Below, piece by piece: positions 33,122 to 44,574 of a stretch of 64,000 nucleotides of DNA (its first letter is position 1; every line of letters begins with the position of its first letter). The notes under the pieces are model-generated. The model searched no databases, was not told the origin of the DNA, and worked only from the letters and a program-made list of their open reading frames with translations. Made by a program: the position numbers and the translations under genes. Source of the DNA: Acytostelium subglobosum LB1 (lineage: Eukaryota; Evosea; Eumycetozoa; Acytosteliales; Acytosteliaceae); NCBI RefSeq assembly GCF_000787575.1, contig NW_012236501.1, positions 223,102 to 287,101 of the forward strand, in the 5' to 3' direction.

Positions 33122-34196
33122 ATATTATAAGTGTATATATTATAAGTATGTGTGTATGTATGAGTGAATGAGTGAATGTGTGAATGAAGTATGATTAAGT
33201 AGATGAAGTTTCCAAGAGGTCGTGTCGTCGGCAAAGATGATCTTTGGTAAAGGGGGGTGTGAGTGTGTGGGGCGAACTTGAGTTGAAGTGAGTGAGCCCT
33301 GGGGATGTGGTGAATGAATGAATAGTCGTGGGCCGGGCACGTCAGTGATGTATAAATATGTGTATGAATGTCTGTTAATGTTATGTTTATATATGTGTGT
33401 ATGTATGTTTGAGTGTAGTTGAGTTATGATCACTTGTAGGAATTGCTTTTGCTCCAGAGTCCATACTCTGAACCAAACAGTCCAGGTCCACACCCCCACG
33501 ATCAAGTCAGTCAATACCCACACTCAAACACACACACATTCTCCCCATTGTTGGATATTTTTTTGATTGAACGAAGGACCAAGGGCAACCTTTTTTGATT
33601 GATTGCCTTGGAGTTAATTGAGTGAGACATACATACTAGTATCAAGGTGTCTGTTGGCAATGGACCTGGCCAAGCTCTACTCTACTCTACTCATTATCAA
33701 CATCAAGGAGCATGACGATCGTTTGAGTATCAATCAGAGTGAGTGATGTCAAACGCCTGGTAGTTATCATGCTCATTGTTGATAAGAGTTTTATATAAGC
33801 CACCACAGATACTTTCAACTGATTGATTGTACAATCAAATAAGTGATTCATTAGACAGCTAGTATATATGTGTCATTGTTAGATGAAGTTGGATCAATAA
33901 ACTTGTCTAGAAGGGAGATGGTGTACAATTTCGAAGGGTGGAATCAAAAAAGAAAATAAAAATAATTGAAAAAATAGAAGATGGTAATGATTGTGTGGAC
34001 AAAACGATGACGATTGATGTCATTCTATCATTCTTTCAACACTTATTCATTCATTCAACCAACCAGGCCTACATACATACATATATATAATACATATAAT
34101 ATAACATACACAGGTTGTCGTTCGACAGTAACTCAATCAACTCAATCAATCAATCAACTCAATCGACTGATCAATCAAAACAACATATATACATAG
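33122..34196. other. Divergent intergenic region with a long hairpin
   Basis: About 1.1 kb separates the kinase and the AFG3 gene. GAAT/GAGT repeats follow the kinase start, and AT-rich DNA with AATC repeats precedes the AFG3 start. The middle contains the hairpin at 33694-33785. No protein gene is supported. Confidence 0.45.
33694..33785. ncRNA. Candidate hairpin RNA, three stem segments
   Basis: TTATCAACA (33694-33702) pairs with TGTTGATAA (33777-33785). GAGCATGA (33708-33715) pairs with TCATGCTC (33767-33774). CGTTTGA (33720-33726) pairs with TCAAACG (33749-33755). The segments nest in order, giving a 92-nt imperfect hairpin with a 22-nt loop, a size similar to small-RNA precursors. Expression is unknown. 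Confidence 0.35.
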
Positions 34197-36795
34197 ATGT
34201 CTACACAGTTTAGATTGTTTGCTCAATCTAGCAATAGGTTGAGACGTGCTACTTCCTCGTCATCATCATCAACAACATCATCATTATATAGTATAAACGG
34301 CAATGGCATCAGACTGAGTGGAGCCAACAACAACAGCCTATTCAACAACAACAGCCTATTCAACAACAACAACAACTACACCTGTACAAATCAAACAACA
34401 ACATCAACATCACTACTGCGTAGACATTACTTTAACACAAACAACAATAGTAACAACAATAACAACAACGATGATAATCAACAAAATGGATTAAGGAATA
34501 TGTTACAATACTATCAACAGAGATCGATTGAGTACTTGAGAGCGATCAGTAGTGGCAATGGTTCATTGCTGTTGGCAAACAAGGGCTGGGGCAACTTTGA
34601 GAAGAAGAACGAGAGCAAGCCCGCAGAGGGCGAGGACAAGAAGACGTCCGACGACAAGAAGGCTGCAGAGGAAACATTCGGCAACGCCAAGGACAACAAG
34701 GACAACGTCAAGGACAGGCGACACGACAAGAGCAGCAAGAAGGAGGACAAGGACGACGATAAGAACGAGGACGAGGGCGGCTCACCCTCAATGACCAGCA
34801 TATTGGGCGCGATCTTTGCCACGGGCGGCCTGATGTACCTGCTCACGCCCAAGTCGCCCGAGGACTCGGACACGCACATGACATTCAGCGAGTTCATCAC
34901 AAAGGTGCTGCCCGACAAGACCGCCACCAAGATCCGCGTTTACAACAACGTCGCCGTCGTCCTCGGTCAGGACCAACAGGTGATTGGCACATTCCCCATT
35001 GGCGACAAGAAGGTGTTTGAGGAGCAGCTCGAGGCGGCGCAGACGCAGAGCGGAATCACCAAGAACAACTTCCTTCCCGTCTCCTACTTTGAGCGCACGG
35101 ACTACCGCGTCGTGCTGATCCAGATGATCCCATACGCCATCCTGGCCTACTTTGCCTTCAGGATGTACAAGTCCATGACGTCCAAGTCGAACAAGATGAA
35201 CATGTTCTCGCCGGGCAAGATGAACGCCAAGCAATTCAAAAAGACCGATGCCAAGGTGTCCTTCAAGGATGTCGCCGGCCTGGGCGAAGCCAAGGTCGAG
35301 ATCGAGGAGTTTGTCAACTTCCTCAAGGATCCCAAGCGTTACCATGACATTGGTGCCAAGATCCCAAGAGGTGCAATCCTCATTGGACCACCAGGAACTG
35401 GAAAGGTAACCCTAGTGTTCATCATCATTCATCGATCAATCAATCAGTCAATCACTAACTCACTCAACTTCAACTCCATTCAAACAGACATTGCTAGCAA
35501 AGGCAACCGCAGGCGAAGCCAATGTACCATTCTTCTCGACTTCAGGATCGGACTTTGTCGAGATGTTTGTTGGTGTTGGACCCGCAAGAGTGCGTGATCT
35601 CTTTGAGCAGGCGAGAAAGAATGCACCATGTATCGTATTCATCGATGAGATTGATGCCATTGGACGCGCAAGAGGCAAGGGTGGATTCTCTGGCTCGAAC
35701 GACGAGCGTGAGAACACTCTCAATCAGCTGCTGGTCGAGATGGACGGCTTCACACCACTCAAGAACGTCGTTGTGTTTGCCGCCACCAATCGTCCCGACA
35801 TCCTGGACCAGGCGCTCCTGCGTCCAGGTCGTTTCGATCGCCAGATCACCATCGACAACCCCGACCTCAAGTCGCGCGAGGAGATCTTTGTCGTTCATCT
35901 CAAGACGCTGACTCTGGACAACAACGTGGAGTTCTATGCTGAGAAGTTGGCCAGGCTCACACCAGGTTTCTCTGGTGCCGACATTGCCAATGTGTGCAAT
36001 GAGGGCGCCCTGATTGCCGCCCGTCGCGACGCTGAGAAGATCGGACTGGTGCACTTTGACGCTGCCATCGACCGTGTCATTGGTGGACTGGAGAAGAAGA
36101 ACAAGGTGCTGTCGCCACAGGAGAAGAAGACGGTAGCCTACCACGAGGCTGGACACGCCGTCGTCTCATGGTTCCTGGAGCACTGCAACCCATTGCTCAA
36201 GGTGTCCATCGTGCCACGTGGTGTAGCCGCGCTAGGCTACGCCCAGTACATGCCCAAGGAGGAGTTCCTGAACACTAAGGAGCAGATCTTTGACAAGATG
36301 TGCATGGCACTTGGCGGCCGTGTCGCTGAGCAGATGACATTTGGCACGATCACCACTGGTGCCCAGGACGACCTGGAGAAGATCACCAAGATGGCCTACT
36401 CCCAGGTGGGCATCTACGGAATGAACGACAAGGTCGGCCCGTTGTCATACCCGCGCAAGGACAGCTCCGACCTGACCAAGCCATACAGTGAGGAGACGGC
36501 CGAAATCATGGACCAGGAGGTCAGAATCCTGTTGCAGCGTGCCTATGACAAGACCACCGAGGTGTTGAAGGAGCACAAGGAGGGTTTGGAGGCAGTGGCC
36601 GCTTTGCTCTTGTCAAAGGAAGTGATTCATGCCGAGGATATCGAGAAGATCCTCGGACCACGACCATTCGGAATCCCTGAGCCAGATGTGAAGAAGGATA
36701 TTCAATCAACATCAACAGCATCATCAACAACTACAACCACGACGACTCAAACTCCATTGACTGACGCACCGACTATTGAGCCTCAGACAGCATAA
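34197..36795 (+). CDS. afg3: Mitochondrial AFG3/FtsH-type m-AAA protease
   Basis: The exons are 34197-35405 and 35488-36795 (838 residues). The N-terminus is a Ser/Asn-rich, basic presequence followed by a Lys/Asp/Glu-rich linker. Two membrane helices (around [14 protein letters not shown] and [12 protein letters not shown]) flank the intermembrane domain, as in AFG3L2 and paraplegin. The AAA domain has Walker A G-P-P-G-T-G-K-T, Walker [10 protein letters not shown] and a second region of homology at T-N-R-P-D-I-L-D. The zinc protease site is H-E-A-G-H. m-AAA proteases degrade misfolded inner-membrane proteins and process imported precursors. The intron splits Walker A exactly between Lys and Thr. 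Confidence 0.94.
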
Positions 36796-36871
36796 CGCAA
36801 ACACGAATATATATTATATTTACATTAAAACAATGAATAACCATGGCCTTGGCCCTGGCTTGAGACATATA

Positions 36872-39800
36872 TTATTTTTGCATTGATATAGATGGCAGGA
36901 CATGGCTGAGCGAGATGGTCCTGTTTCCAATGTAGATGGGATCGTGCACTACCATTGAGAGTGATGTCAGGGTACCAAATAGTGATCGTTGATTCAGGTG
37001 TGTGATCAATTGAGATAGGTCTTGGGCTAGTGATCCATTAATCTGACTCTTGATCACTGATCTCAAATCATTCAGTTTGATTGATAATGATGTGATGGTT
37101 GTTGGACAATGTGGAAGTATGTCGACCACCCTGTATAGATCGGGAATATCCAATGTCAACTTGAATAATTTGGATTGATTGTGTTGATACATTAGACCAA
37201 GTCTGTCTTTGGATTCTGGAATATCTTGACTCAATTTCTTGTTGGGGATCTTGATGAGCAGGTTGTCAATCAATGTACATTCGAATGGAGGCAATGGTAA
37301 CAAGTCAGAGGTGAGGAACAGGGGCAACTCAAGGAAGTACATCTCCTTTGGGAATATTGGCGAATCTAAATTTGAACGATGAAGGGTACAATTGTATCCA
37401 TGGAAGTGTAGTCTAGTGGTGATGTCCAGATGATCATTACCATGTTCCTCGTGGATTGTTGCTGGACATGGGTCGAGAGTGATGTTTGTGTGATAGTCGA
37501 TCAGTTTGAGATGTGGCCGGTCATCACAAACATATTTGTTGTACATTGACTTTAGCAGAGTTTTGAATGTGTATTGGCGGAGTTTGTAATATTGCTTGCG
37601 ATCAGTTGAATCTTTGAGTAGCAACTTGATCAGTTTGAGATTGTAGCGTTGTGTAAAGACACACTCGACAAAACTGATCCGCTGGAGATTGGGCGCATTG
37701 ACCATGATGAATGATGGGCGGTGTTCATGTTCATAGTCTGAATTCCAATGATTTGTTGTGAATGGCACCGACAAATGGACCAGGCGGTCAAGACATCGTG
37801 GAAGATGTTGTGTTGGGATGTAAACCAACTCCATTGCATTCATTCGAGGGGGTGTGTCTGTGAAGAGACAGAACTTCGATCCAAAATATGAGAGTGGCGC
37901 GCAGAGTTTGATTGGAAGTGAATGATGAGTGATGGTCATTGAGCACACACGGTGGAATTGCGTGTTGACTGTGGACAATGACACCAACCATGCTTGGTCC
38001 AACTTGTCATCAATGTATCCAATTATACACTCTTGAACAATCTTGTTGATTATGATCAATGGGAGAGTGGACATGGATATGGATGCGCCTCTACAAGGGT
38101 GTGCCTTGTTGTAGTCAATCAATAACACCTGGGATCTCTTGAACTCCTTGAAGAGTCTCCGTTGCTCAATGAACACTTCATCATGATGGTCGAGCGTATC
38201 CAACAGGATGTGTTTGGTTCGTTTGAAGTTGAAACCAAGTGTCTGCATGCAGTACAGATACTTGAGTAGATGGAACACTGGGACTGTCCCAGCGTGTGAG
38301 AGTTGATCTCTCAATGTATTGGCAGCCATGATCATTGTGATTGATGATTTGCGTGATTTGCCAACTCTACAGTTTTTATGGCAATCCATCGCCACATCAA
38401 TGTATTGTATCCATATATCGCTTGGATTTTGGAATGAGTTGATGAATGCTGACACAGACACAACAACGTTTGAGTTCGATGACAATGATGAACGTGCCAT
38501 GATGCCAAGGATATCCACTACATGAACACTGTCAATCATTGATCGTTGCTGGAACTTGGTGATCAGATCAAAGTTTGCCACCAACTCATTGTGGCACCGA
38601 AGGAAATAGTTCAATTCAGTTTGGATTACTGATTGATGTTTGTCGATGATTGAATCAATATCAATATCACAGTCGTCATGTTGTTGTTGATTGTCACCTT
38701 TGTGACTGATGAGGTATGACATGCCAAGGTGGAGGTTCTTGATGTTGCCCGTGGCTTCAAACACTCTGATCATGCCTCGAGCAATCATATCATTGTATGA
38801 TTGTATGGATATGTAGTGGTAGTACACAGTGGCATTGTCAAAGTTATAAATTATATTTAGATATTTGATCAGTGATTGCGATATCTCTTGACCAGACGTC
38901 TTGTAACAGCTTGTGATCCCATCCAACATAAACAATGTTTGAATATCAGAGTGATTCCTGAATCTTGTTAAAATCCAACTACGTGTTTCATAATCATCCT
39001 CAAAGATCTGAATCGTGTCGTGTGATTGATTGATTTGGCGACAGTGAGTGAGTGAGTGAGTGATTGGAATAGTTCCTTGATTGATTAGTGTATCACTTAC
39101 CTTGATGAACGAAGATCCCATTCGTTTGATCATTGTGTTGGTGTCTTCTTTTGGAAGTGATCGTCGGATGTAAGTGGCAAAGTATGGTTCGATTGATCGG
39201 AGATGTGTTAGGAACACCTGGAATGTGAGGATCAGACTGAGGCAATTGCCGTTCTCCAAGAGTGTTGATACCTGTTGTTGTATATCATCATTGTTCACCT
39301 CCATCACAATGTCCAACACATCTCTTAGCGATCTGACTACATCTACACCATCCAGCCGGTGTAATTGAGCGTATATTTTGTCACCAAGAGTTGCAATGAT
39401 GAATGATTGAATGAGATGTTTGTGATTGATAAGCAACTTTGATTGAGTCTTGTCGTGTATCACTGCCAAATAGAATAGCCTTGCCGCAGAGTCACGTGAA
39501 GGTGATATACACTGTGTTGTGATGAACCATCGATCGATCCTCTCTTCCAATCGCGAGTGTCCAAATGTCGATGACACACTATGGTAAGCATTGATCAAAT
39601 CTGATTGATATCTCTTATAATTGTTCTTATCATCAACAAAGAGAGTGATCAAAAGGTTTGAATATTGATCGATCAATGACTCGACCTTGGGTTTATCAGA
39701 TCCATACGCCTCAATGATTGCGTTGATGAATGCAGGAGTGAAGAGGAATGATAGGCGTCGCATTGCCCACTCATAGTTTGTCGTTGCAATAGCCAATAAT

Positions 39801-40404
39801 GATGATGTAATGTCATAAGGAGTGATCTTCAATCCAGGCAATGTTGCCAGTTGTACAACATTGATGATTCTGAAACGATCATGATGAGTACATGTCGTTA
39901 CAAATGTGATGGCCTCCAACATATCAATGATCACTGATCTTAGCTGTGGCACATCATTGAACATCTTCAAGATATTAGTTAGCATCAATCAATCAAACAA
40001 TTTGATCAATCAAGTTCTCACTCACTTACTCTTGATAGTGATGGCAATGCATTTATGATGTCAACAGTTGAATGAAGCTGAGAGAGTAGATGATGATCGC
40101 TGTTTGGGACAAAGAAGGTATCTTTAATATCTTTGTAAACAATACGAGGACGTTGTTTGATATACTCATTCCATTCAATCACCTCTTCATCTAAAGGTAT
40201 AATACATCTTTTGTTATAATTATTCTTAAAATGATAATAATGATTATAATCAACTTCTTCATTATTATCATCATTGTCGTCGTCATCATCTACTTCACTA
40301 CCATCATCATTATTATCACTATTATCACTATTACTACTACTTCTTATATAACTAAATTCATAGCAGGATGGTTCTTCATCAATATCTTCATCAAAAGATG
40401 ACAT
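36872..40404 (-). CDS. Large F-box/LRR-like family protein
   Basis: The exons read 40404-40030, 39964-39101 and 39007-36872 (1124 residues), all phase 0. An Asp/Asn/Ser-rich acidic N-terminus (about 60 residues) leads into a long helical region. Near the middle lies an F-box-like segment, L-P-L-I-I-I-N-K-I-V-Q-E-C-I followed by A-W-L-V-S-L-S-T-V-N-T-Q-F-H-R-V, then a C-terminal half of irregular leucine-rich, beta-alpha units. Such proteins are numerous in dictyostelids and usually thought to be ubiquitin ligase adaptors, but that is family knowledge rather than evidence here. A decayed head-to-head copy lies at 40748-44574. The intron at 39008-39100 contains the oriented GGAACTATTCC motif. 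No frame break was seen. Confidence 0.75.
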
Positions 40405-40747
40405 TGTTATACTAATACTTGATGAATAATTGAATGGATGAATGTATGACTAGTCTTGCGAAGTTTAGTTGACATCAACCAATCACAAAGTACTCCCAAC
40501 TTTCAATTTACGGTTCACCCATTTGTTTCAGGTAAATTCAAAAATATCTTAAGCTTCTGTTCAATGGCAATCACAATCCAAATATCTTGACAAGATCGAT
40601 CATTATAAAAATATCATCAACAAATAATTCAACAGATAATATATATATATATATATTTAAGATATGAATGAAATACGAAGATCATCTGGAGAGCAACAAT
40701 AAAGATCTTCGTCATGGGCAATCAACAACTCCAAACTAAGAGAGATA
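40405..40747. promoter_or_regulatory. Head-to-head promoter region of the F-box/LRR-like pair
   Basis: This AT-rich spacer between the intact gene and its decayed, opposite-strand copy includes an ATATAT run at about 40640-40656. No gene is seen. Confidence 0.4.
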
Positions 40748-42000
40748 ATAGAGAATAATGAACCCACTACTACAGTCGAGAGCTTCTACCAATATTACTT
40801 ATTCTCAGATATCATGACTGTCATAACTCAGCTGGCAGATGTATGTATCATTGATCAATCACTCTATCACTTTTTGGAATCATACCAATCATTCACATTC
40901 ACTCACTCAAACACTCAATCACTCACTGGAGCCATTCCTATCACTTCCACACTTATGATAAATCATTTATTCACATACCCAATCACTGACACCATTTATA
41001 GATGTTCCAGAAACATATATTTATTCGGCCATTTATCAAAAAGGTATTACAAACAATCAAGTTGGGCACATCTTCTGCATTTTCACGATTTGGCGTCAAT
41101 GTGAATGAGATTGAGGCAAACCTTAGGTGTACGAATGTCAGTGTAATTGATGTCGCGGCAGCATTTATATCAATTGGGACAATAGATGTTGATTGTATCC
41201 CTGATGGTCCATTCCTTTTCCATCCTCCAATACTTGGACAACTCATCCAGGCTATCGGTGAGGATGGTGATCAGTTGGATAGACTGTTCGTCGCCTATCT
41301 CAACCACTTCATAATGTTGATGGGGCATGACAGAGTGACCCAAGACAAGAATTGGAATGAACTTGTCGATGCATATCAATGTTTGATCGCCAAATTTGGT
41401 CGAAACAAAGTTGATCAATATTTGGATCACTGGATGGTGACATCGTCTTCATCAGATATGAAGAACAGACAATCATACATACTGTTATCGTCAAAACGAG
41501 AGGACAGGCGACAATGCCAACTCTGAGATCTCAGAGTCAATCGACAAAATGGTATGACGTTGGAGAGGATCTATCACAGTCTTTTCCTAACACAAACTGC
41601 AGCAAATACAGCCATTTACAACAATAACTGGAGAAACACCAAGTTGGATCACTTTTACACAAATATCAACAATAACAGGTTAATGCAATATGATTATTAT
41701 TTGAACCTTAACGATGATTACATGGCACTGCGATGGATCCTCAAAGACTCATCACTATTGACACCAAGAATCCACAACAGGAATTGGTGTTGGATTGAGG
41801 AGTTTGGCGACGGCACCTCCAACTTCAACAAGGACAACGCTATCACTGGTATTGATCTCAACCTTGGTGAACAGAAATGGGATTTCATTGGTTTCCTAAG
41901 CGAAAATACCAACTTGACACATCAATCAACTGTGGTGTGCAAACGTAAGCTGGTCATCACACCTAATGGCCTTGTTTTGGTGTAAATAAAGGCCAAGCAT

Positions 42001-42030
42001 GATTTAATTGGAGATTGCTCCAATTAAATC
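42001..42030. terminator. Perfect hairpin between element genes
   Basis: GATTTAATTGGAG and its exact complement CTCCAATTAAATC flank a 4-base loop. It lies just after one coding stretch and 18 bases before the next start. Mimivirus-type viruses and the Sputnik virophage end transcripts at such hairpins. That role is inferred by analogy here. Confidence 0.45.
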
Positions 42031-42047
42031 TATGTTAGTTAATATAA

Positions 42048-42431
42048 ATGGGATACTCAAAAGCAATGTGCATAAAGACATTGTTTGTCAATCTTGTTTT
42101 TCCAGCTGATGGGGAGAACCCTCCTGTTGACAAAAGAATTTCTGTACCAATAAATGTTGATTTCGTTCCAGACCAAATAATTGTCAAGTCATATGAAGTT
42201 ATGTACAGAGGTGATACCACCAATCTTATTCAGGTACGATCTAATTTAATTCCTGACAACATTTTGTGTTGTAGCACTGAGCAGATATGTTTCCTTTCCC
42301 CTAACTACAAGTTCTTGAANAAAGCAGGAAGATACATTCAAGGAAATTATTATTTTGAGTGTGTAAATGAGAAAGGAGGTCGAGTTAAAGAGGCGGTTGC
42401 TGTTACAATTGCTATAGAGTTTGTCAAGTAG
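42048..42431 (+). mobile_element. Virus-like element part: small beta-rich protein gene, role unknown
   Basis: This is one of the two coding stretches of the fragment. The predicted product is short and alternates hydrophobic and polar residues (for example V-P-I-N-V-D-F-V-P-D and Y-Y-F-E-C-V-N-E), suggesting a beta-sandwich. A minor structural protein is a guess from its position next to the packaging ATPase. It has no similarity to the flanking host gene. Confidence 0.4.
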
Positions 42432-42464
42432 GGGGACAACAATAGTATTACCTAAATAATATAG

Positions 42465-43183
42465 ATGATCAAGCTACANACNATAAATGACGTAGAGGTA
42501 GAGCCAATCAAACTACCAAAACAACCAAAGAACATTAAAGGATCCAAACTATTCAACCAGGTCTACGCCAACATATTGATATGCGCGCCCAAGAACAGTG
42601 GTAAGACTGTGACTATCAAGAAGATAATTGATGAGTGTGCAGGCAAGAACACCAAGGTGATAATATTCTGCGCCACTGTAAACAATGATCTCAGTTGGGT
42701 GGCCATCCAGGATGACATGACCAAACGTGGGATTGACTTTAAAACATTTACAAGTATCAAGGATGGTAAGGTAAATTTATTGGATGAATTTATTTCTTCA
42801 TTACAACAACCGGCTAGTCCTCAAGTTGCTCATGGCGATCCCAACAAAATGCCATTGAGAGACTCTTCTGTCCCAATGATCAAGTCTTATCCTCTGATCG
42901 GGCCATACGCTCTGCCACCTCCAAAAGAACCTGCCAAGCCCAAGTATGTTGCTCCAGAATATATTATTATTTTTGATGACCTAAGCAACGAGCTAAAGGA
43001 TCCATCAATACCCAAGTTGATGAAGATCCACAGGCATTTCAGTTCTAAAATTATTATTAGCCCCCAATCATGGAAGGACAATGCTGCGTCAATACGCAAA
43101 GGTAACCTGGATTACGTATTATTGTTCAAAAATATCAACGACGACACACAAAAGATAATATATGATGAGTTGTCTTTGACTAT
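42465..43183 (+). mobile_element. Virus-like element part: A32-like packaging ATPase
   Basis: The product has a P-loop (A-P-K-N-S-G-K-T) after a hydrophobic strand, a second strand V-I-I-F-C-A-T with following N-N-D, a Walker B strand I-I-I-F-D-D, and a later S-P-Q-S strand that fits the sensor position. The order and spacing match the A32-like branch of the FtsK-HerA superfamily, which packages DNA into capsids in Polintons, Polinton-like viruses, virophages and large DNA viruses. It is treated here as a fossil part; no cellular role is implied. Confidence 0.75.
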
Positions 43184-44574
43184 TGGCCACGCTCCAGGCC
43201 ACACTCACAGACCAGGATTACATCAATCATAAGCAACTCTATCAAACATTCAAGAGTGATCAATCACTCATTGATATCAGATTCAACGACACCACTGATC
43301 ATCATGATCACAAACATCCTACGTCATCACTCACAACATTGGTACTCAATCATATTGTGGAATTGGCAATATTGCTACATGTTGGAGATTCCACCCTTGC
43401 TCCCGTGGCGCATCAGACTTGGTTGGTGTCATTGGCCACGGTGTCCACACACTTCCACAAGGCATGACTTTGACCAACAAGCCAATAGCGTCAATCAGAC
43501 TACTAGGTTTTGTGGACATTGGTGCCAAGTTCTGCCTGTTCAAACAACCTCCTTTACATCTCTTTGGCACCGAGATCATTCATGTGCCAGATGAGCACCA
43601 ACTACAAAGTCTAAATCGTTTGGAATCCTTGACAATCCTATTCGATATTCGTGATAATATGGTCAACTCTATGGATCCGGATTTAACATCAGGCGGCTCA
43701 TACCTTATGATGACGGTGGCAATGCCCAACCTCAAGAATGTTCGCTTCACCCAGGTGAGCAGGATATATGATCTACTTCCTAGATCTAAAAAGTAAAGGC
43801 GATATTCCAGCATATGGTTCAATAGTATGCGAACAAACTGTTCAAACTACTGAAGCTAATTGCGACAGGATGATGTTTGAATCACTCTACAATGGTATAA
43901 TGAAGAGTAATGAGTCATTATCATTACAATCAATTGGATGTTCATCGTTCTCGACATATAATCCATTCAAAGATGTCATGCCATCTGCTCACAAGACATA
44001 TCATGTTGACCTTACAGTCGAGACAATGAGGGATTACACTATAGCAGAGCAAGAGGATCAGCAACTGCAACAACTGTAACAACTCAATCACATAACATCA
44101 ATACGTATTGGACCAAACTACATACCAATTCTATCCAGACTCACAAGTCATCTAGTTAGACTGCACATTGTATTAGATGACAACAACAACAATATTGATG
44201 TTGGTACGATTGAACTTCAAGAGTTCTATGACAATGCGATCAATCTAAGATCGTTGACATTGTCCATTCCCAACATTGCGATGGTTAGTCAACTACTTCC
44301 AACATTAACTAAACGATCATCATCATCATCGATCACCTCATTGACAATTCAGATCAATGACATTGATATTACAATTGCATCATATATCAAAGGTGAACTA
44401 CAACAGAACATAACAAAGATTGGAACGACACTTCATCATCTCCAACAAGACATATTCAAACATGTAGAACACATTAGAATTCACATGATACAAGGAGGTG
44501 TCATCATACCATTCAGCAGACGTCTACTATCCACCATTACAACAATGTTGGGAACATGTGTAGTCATGAACTAG

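Larger units (their letters stand above)
41755..43190 (+). mobile_element. Fragment of a Polinton / Polinton-like virus / virophage-type element
   Basis: This is a fossil virus-like fragment of about 1.4 kb within the decayed F-box/LRR-like gene; both borders are estimates from where host similarity stops and resumes. Parts seen are the end of an unassigned coding stretch (to about 41985), a hairpin (42001-42030), a small gene of unknown role (about 42048-42431) and a DNA-packaging ATPase gene (about 42465-43183). No terminal repeats, integrase, protein-primed polymerase, protease or recognisable major capsid gene are present, so it looks like a piece and not a whole element. The element's frames are largely open while the surrounding host copy is decayed, so the piece is probably not very old. 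The family could also be a larger DNA virus sharing this ATPase type. Three of the four ambiguous bases of the window fall here. Confidence 0.7.
40748..44574 (+). pseudogene. Decayed paralogue of the F-box/LRR-like gene, interrupted by a virus-like fragment
   Basis: The layout mirrors the gene at 36872-40404 on the opposite strand. A first-exon remnant ends at a GTATGT donor (40841). An intron ends TTTATAG at 41001, and exon 2 begins M-F-Q-K (intact copy M-F-N-D). Exon 2 keeps L-N-H-F-I-M-L-M and W-N-E-L-V-D-A-Y-Q-C-L-I-A-K-F-G; a short third segment to about 41755 keeps N-D-D-Y-M-A-L-R-W-I-L. Similarity resumes at about 43190 with Q-T-W-L-V-S-L-A-T-V-S-T-H-F-H and continues through leucine-rich units in three different frames to about 44574. 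Roughly 285 codons of the middle, by comparison with the intact copy, are absent and their place is taken by foreign DNA. The gene cannot give a normal product. Confidence 0.88.

Noticed and set aside
41554-41985. A single host gene across this open frame
   Set aside because: The first half resembles the F-box/LRR-like gene and the second half does not; it is a host-to-element junction, not one gene.
42465-43183. Reading the packaging ATPase as a host AAA or kinase-like protein
   Set aside because: The strand order, P-loop form and sensor strand fit the A32-like viral branch, and the flanking host similarity stops on both sides.
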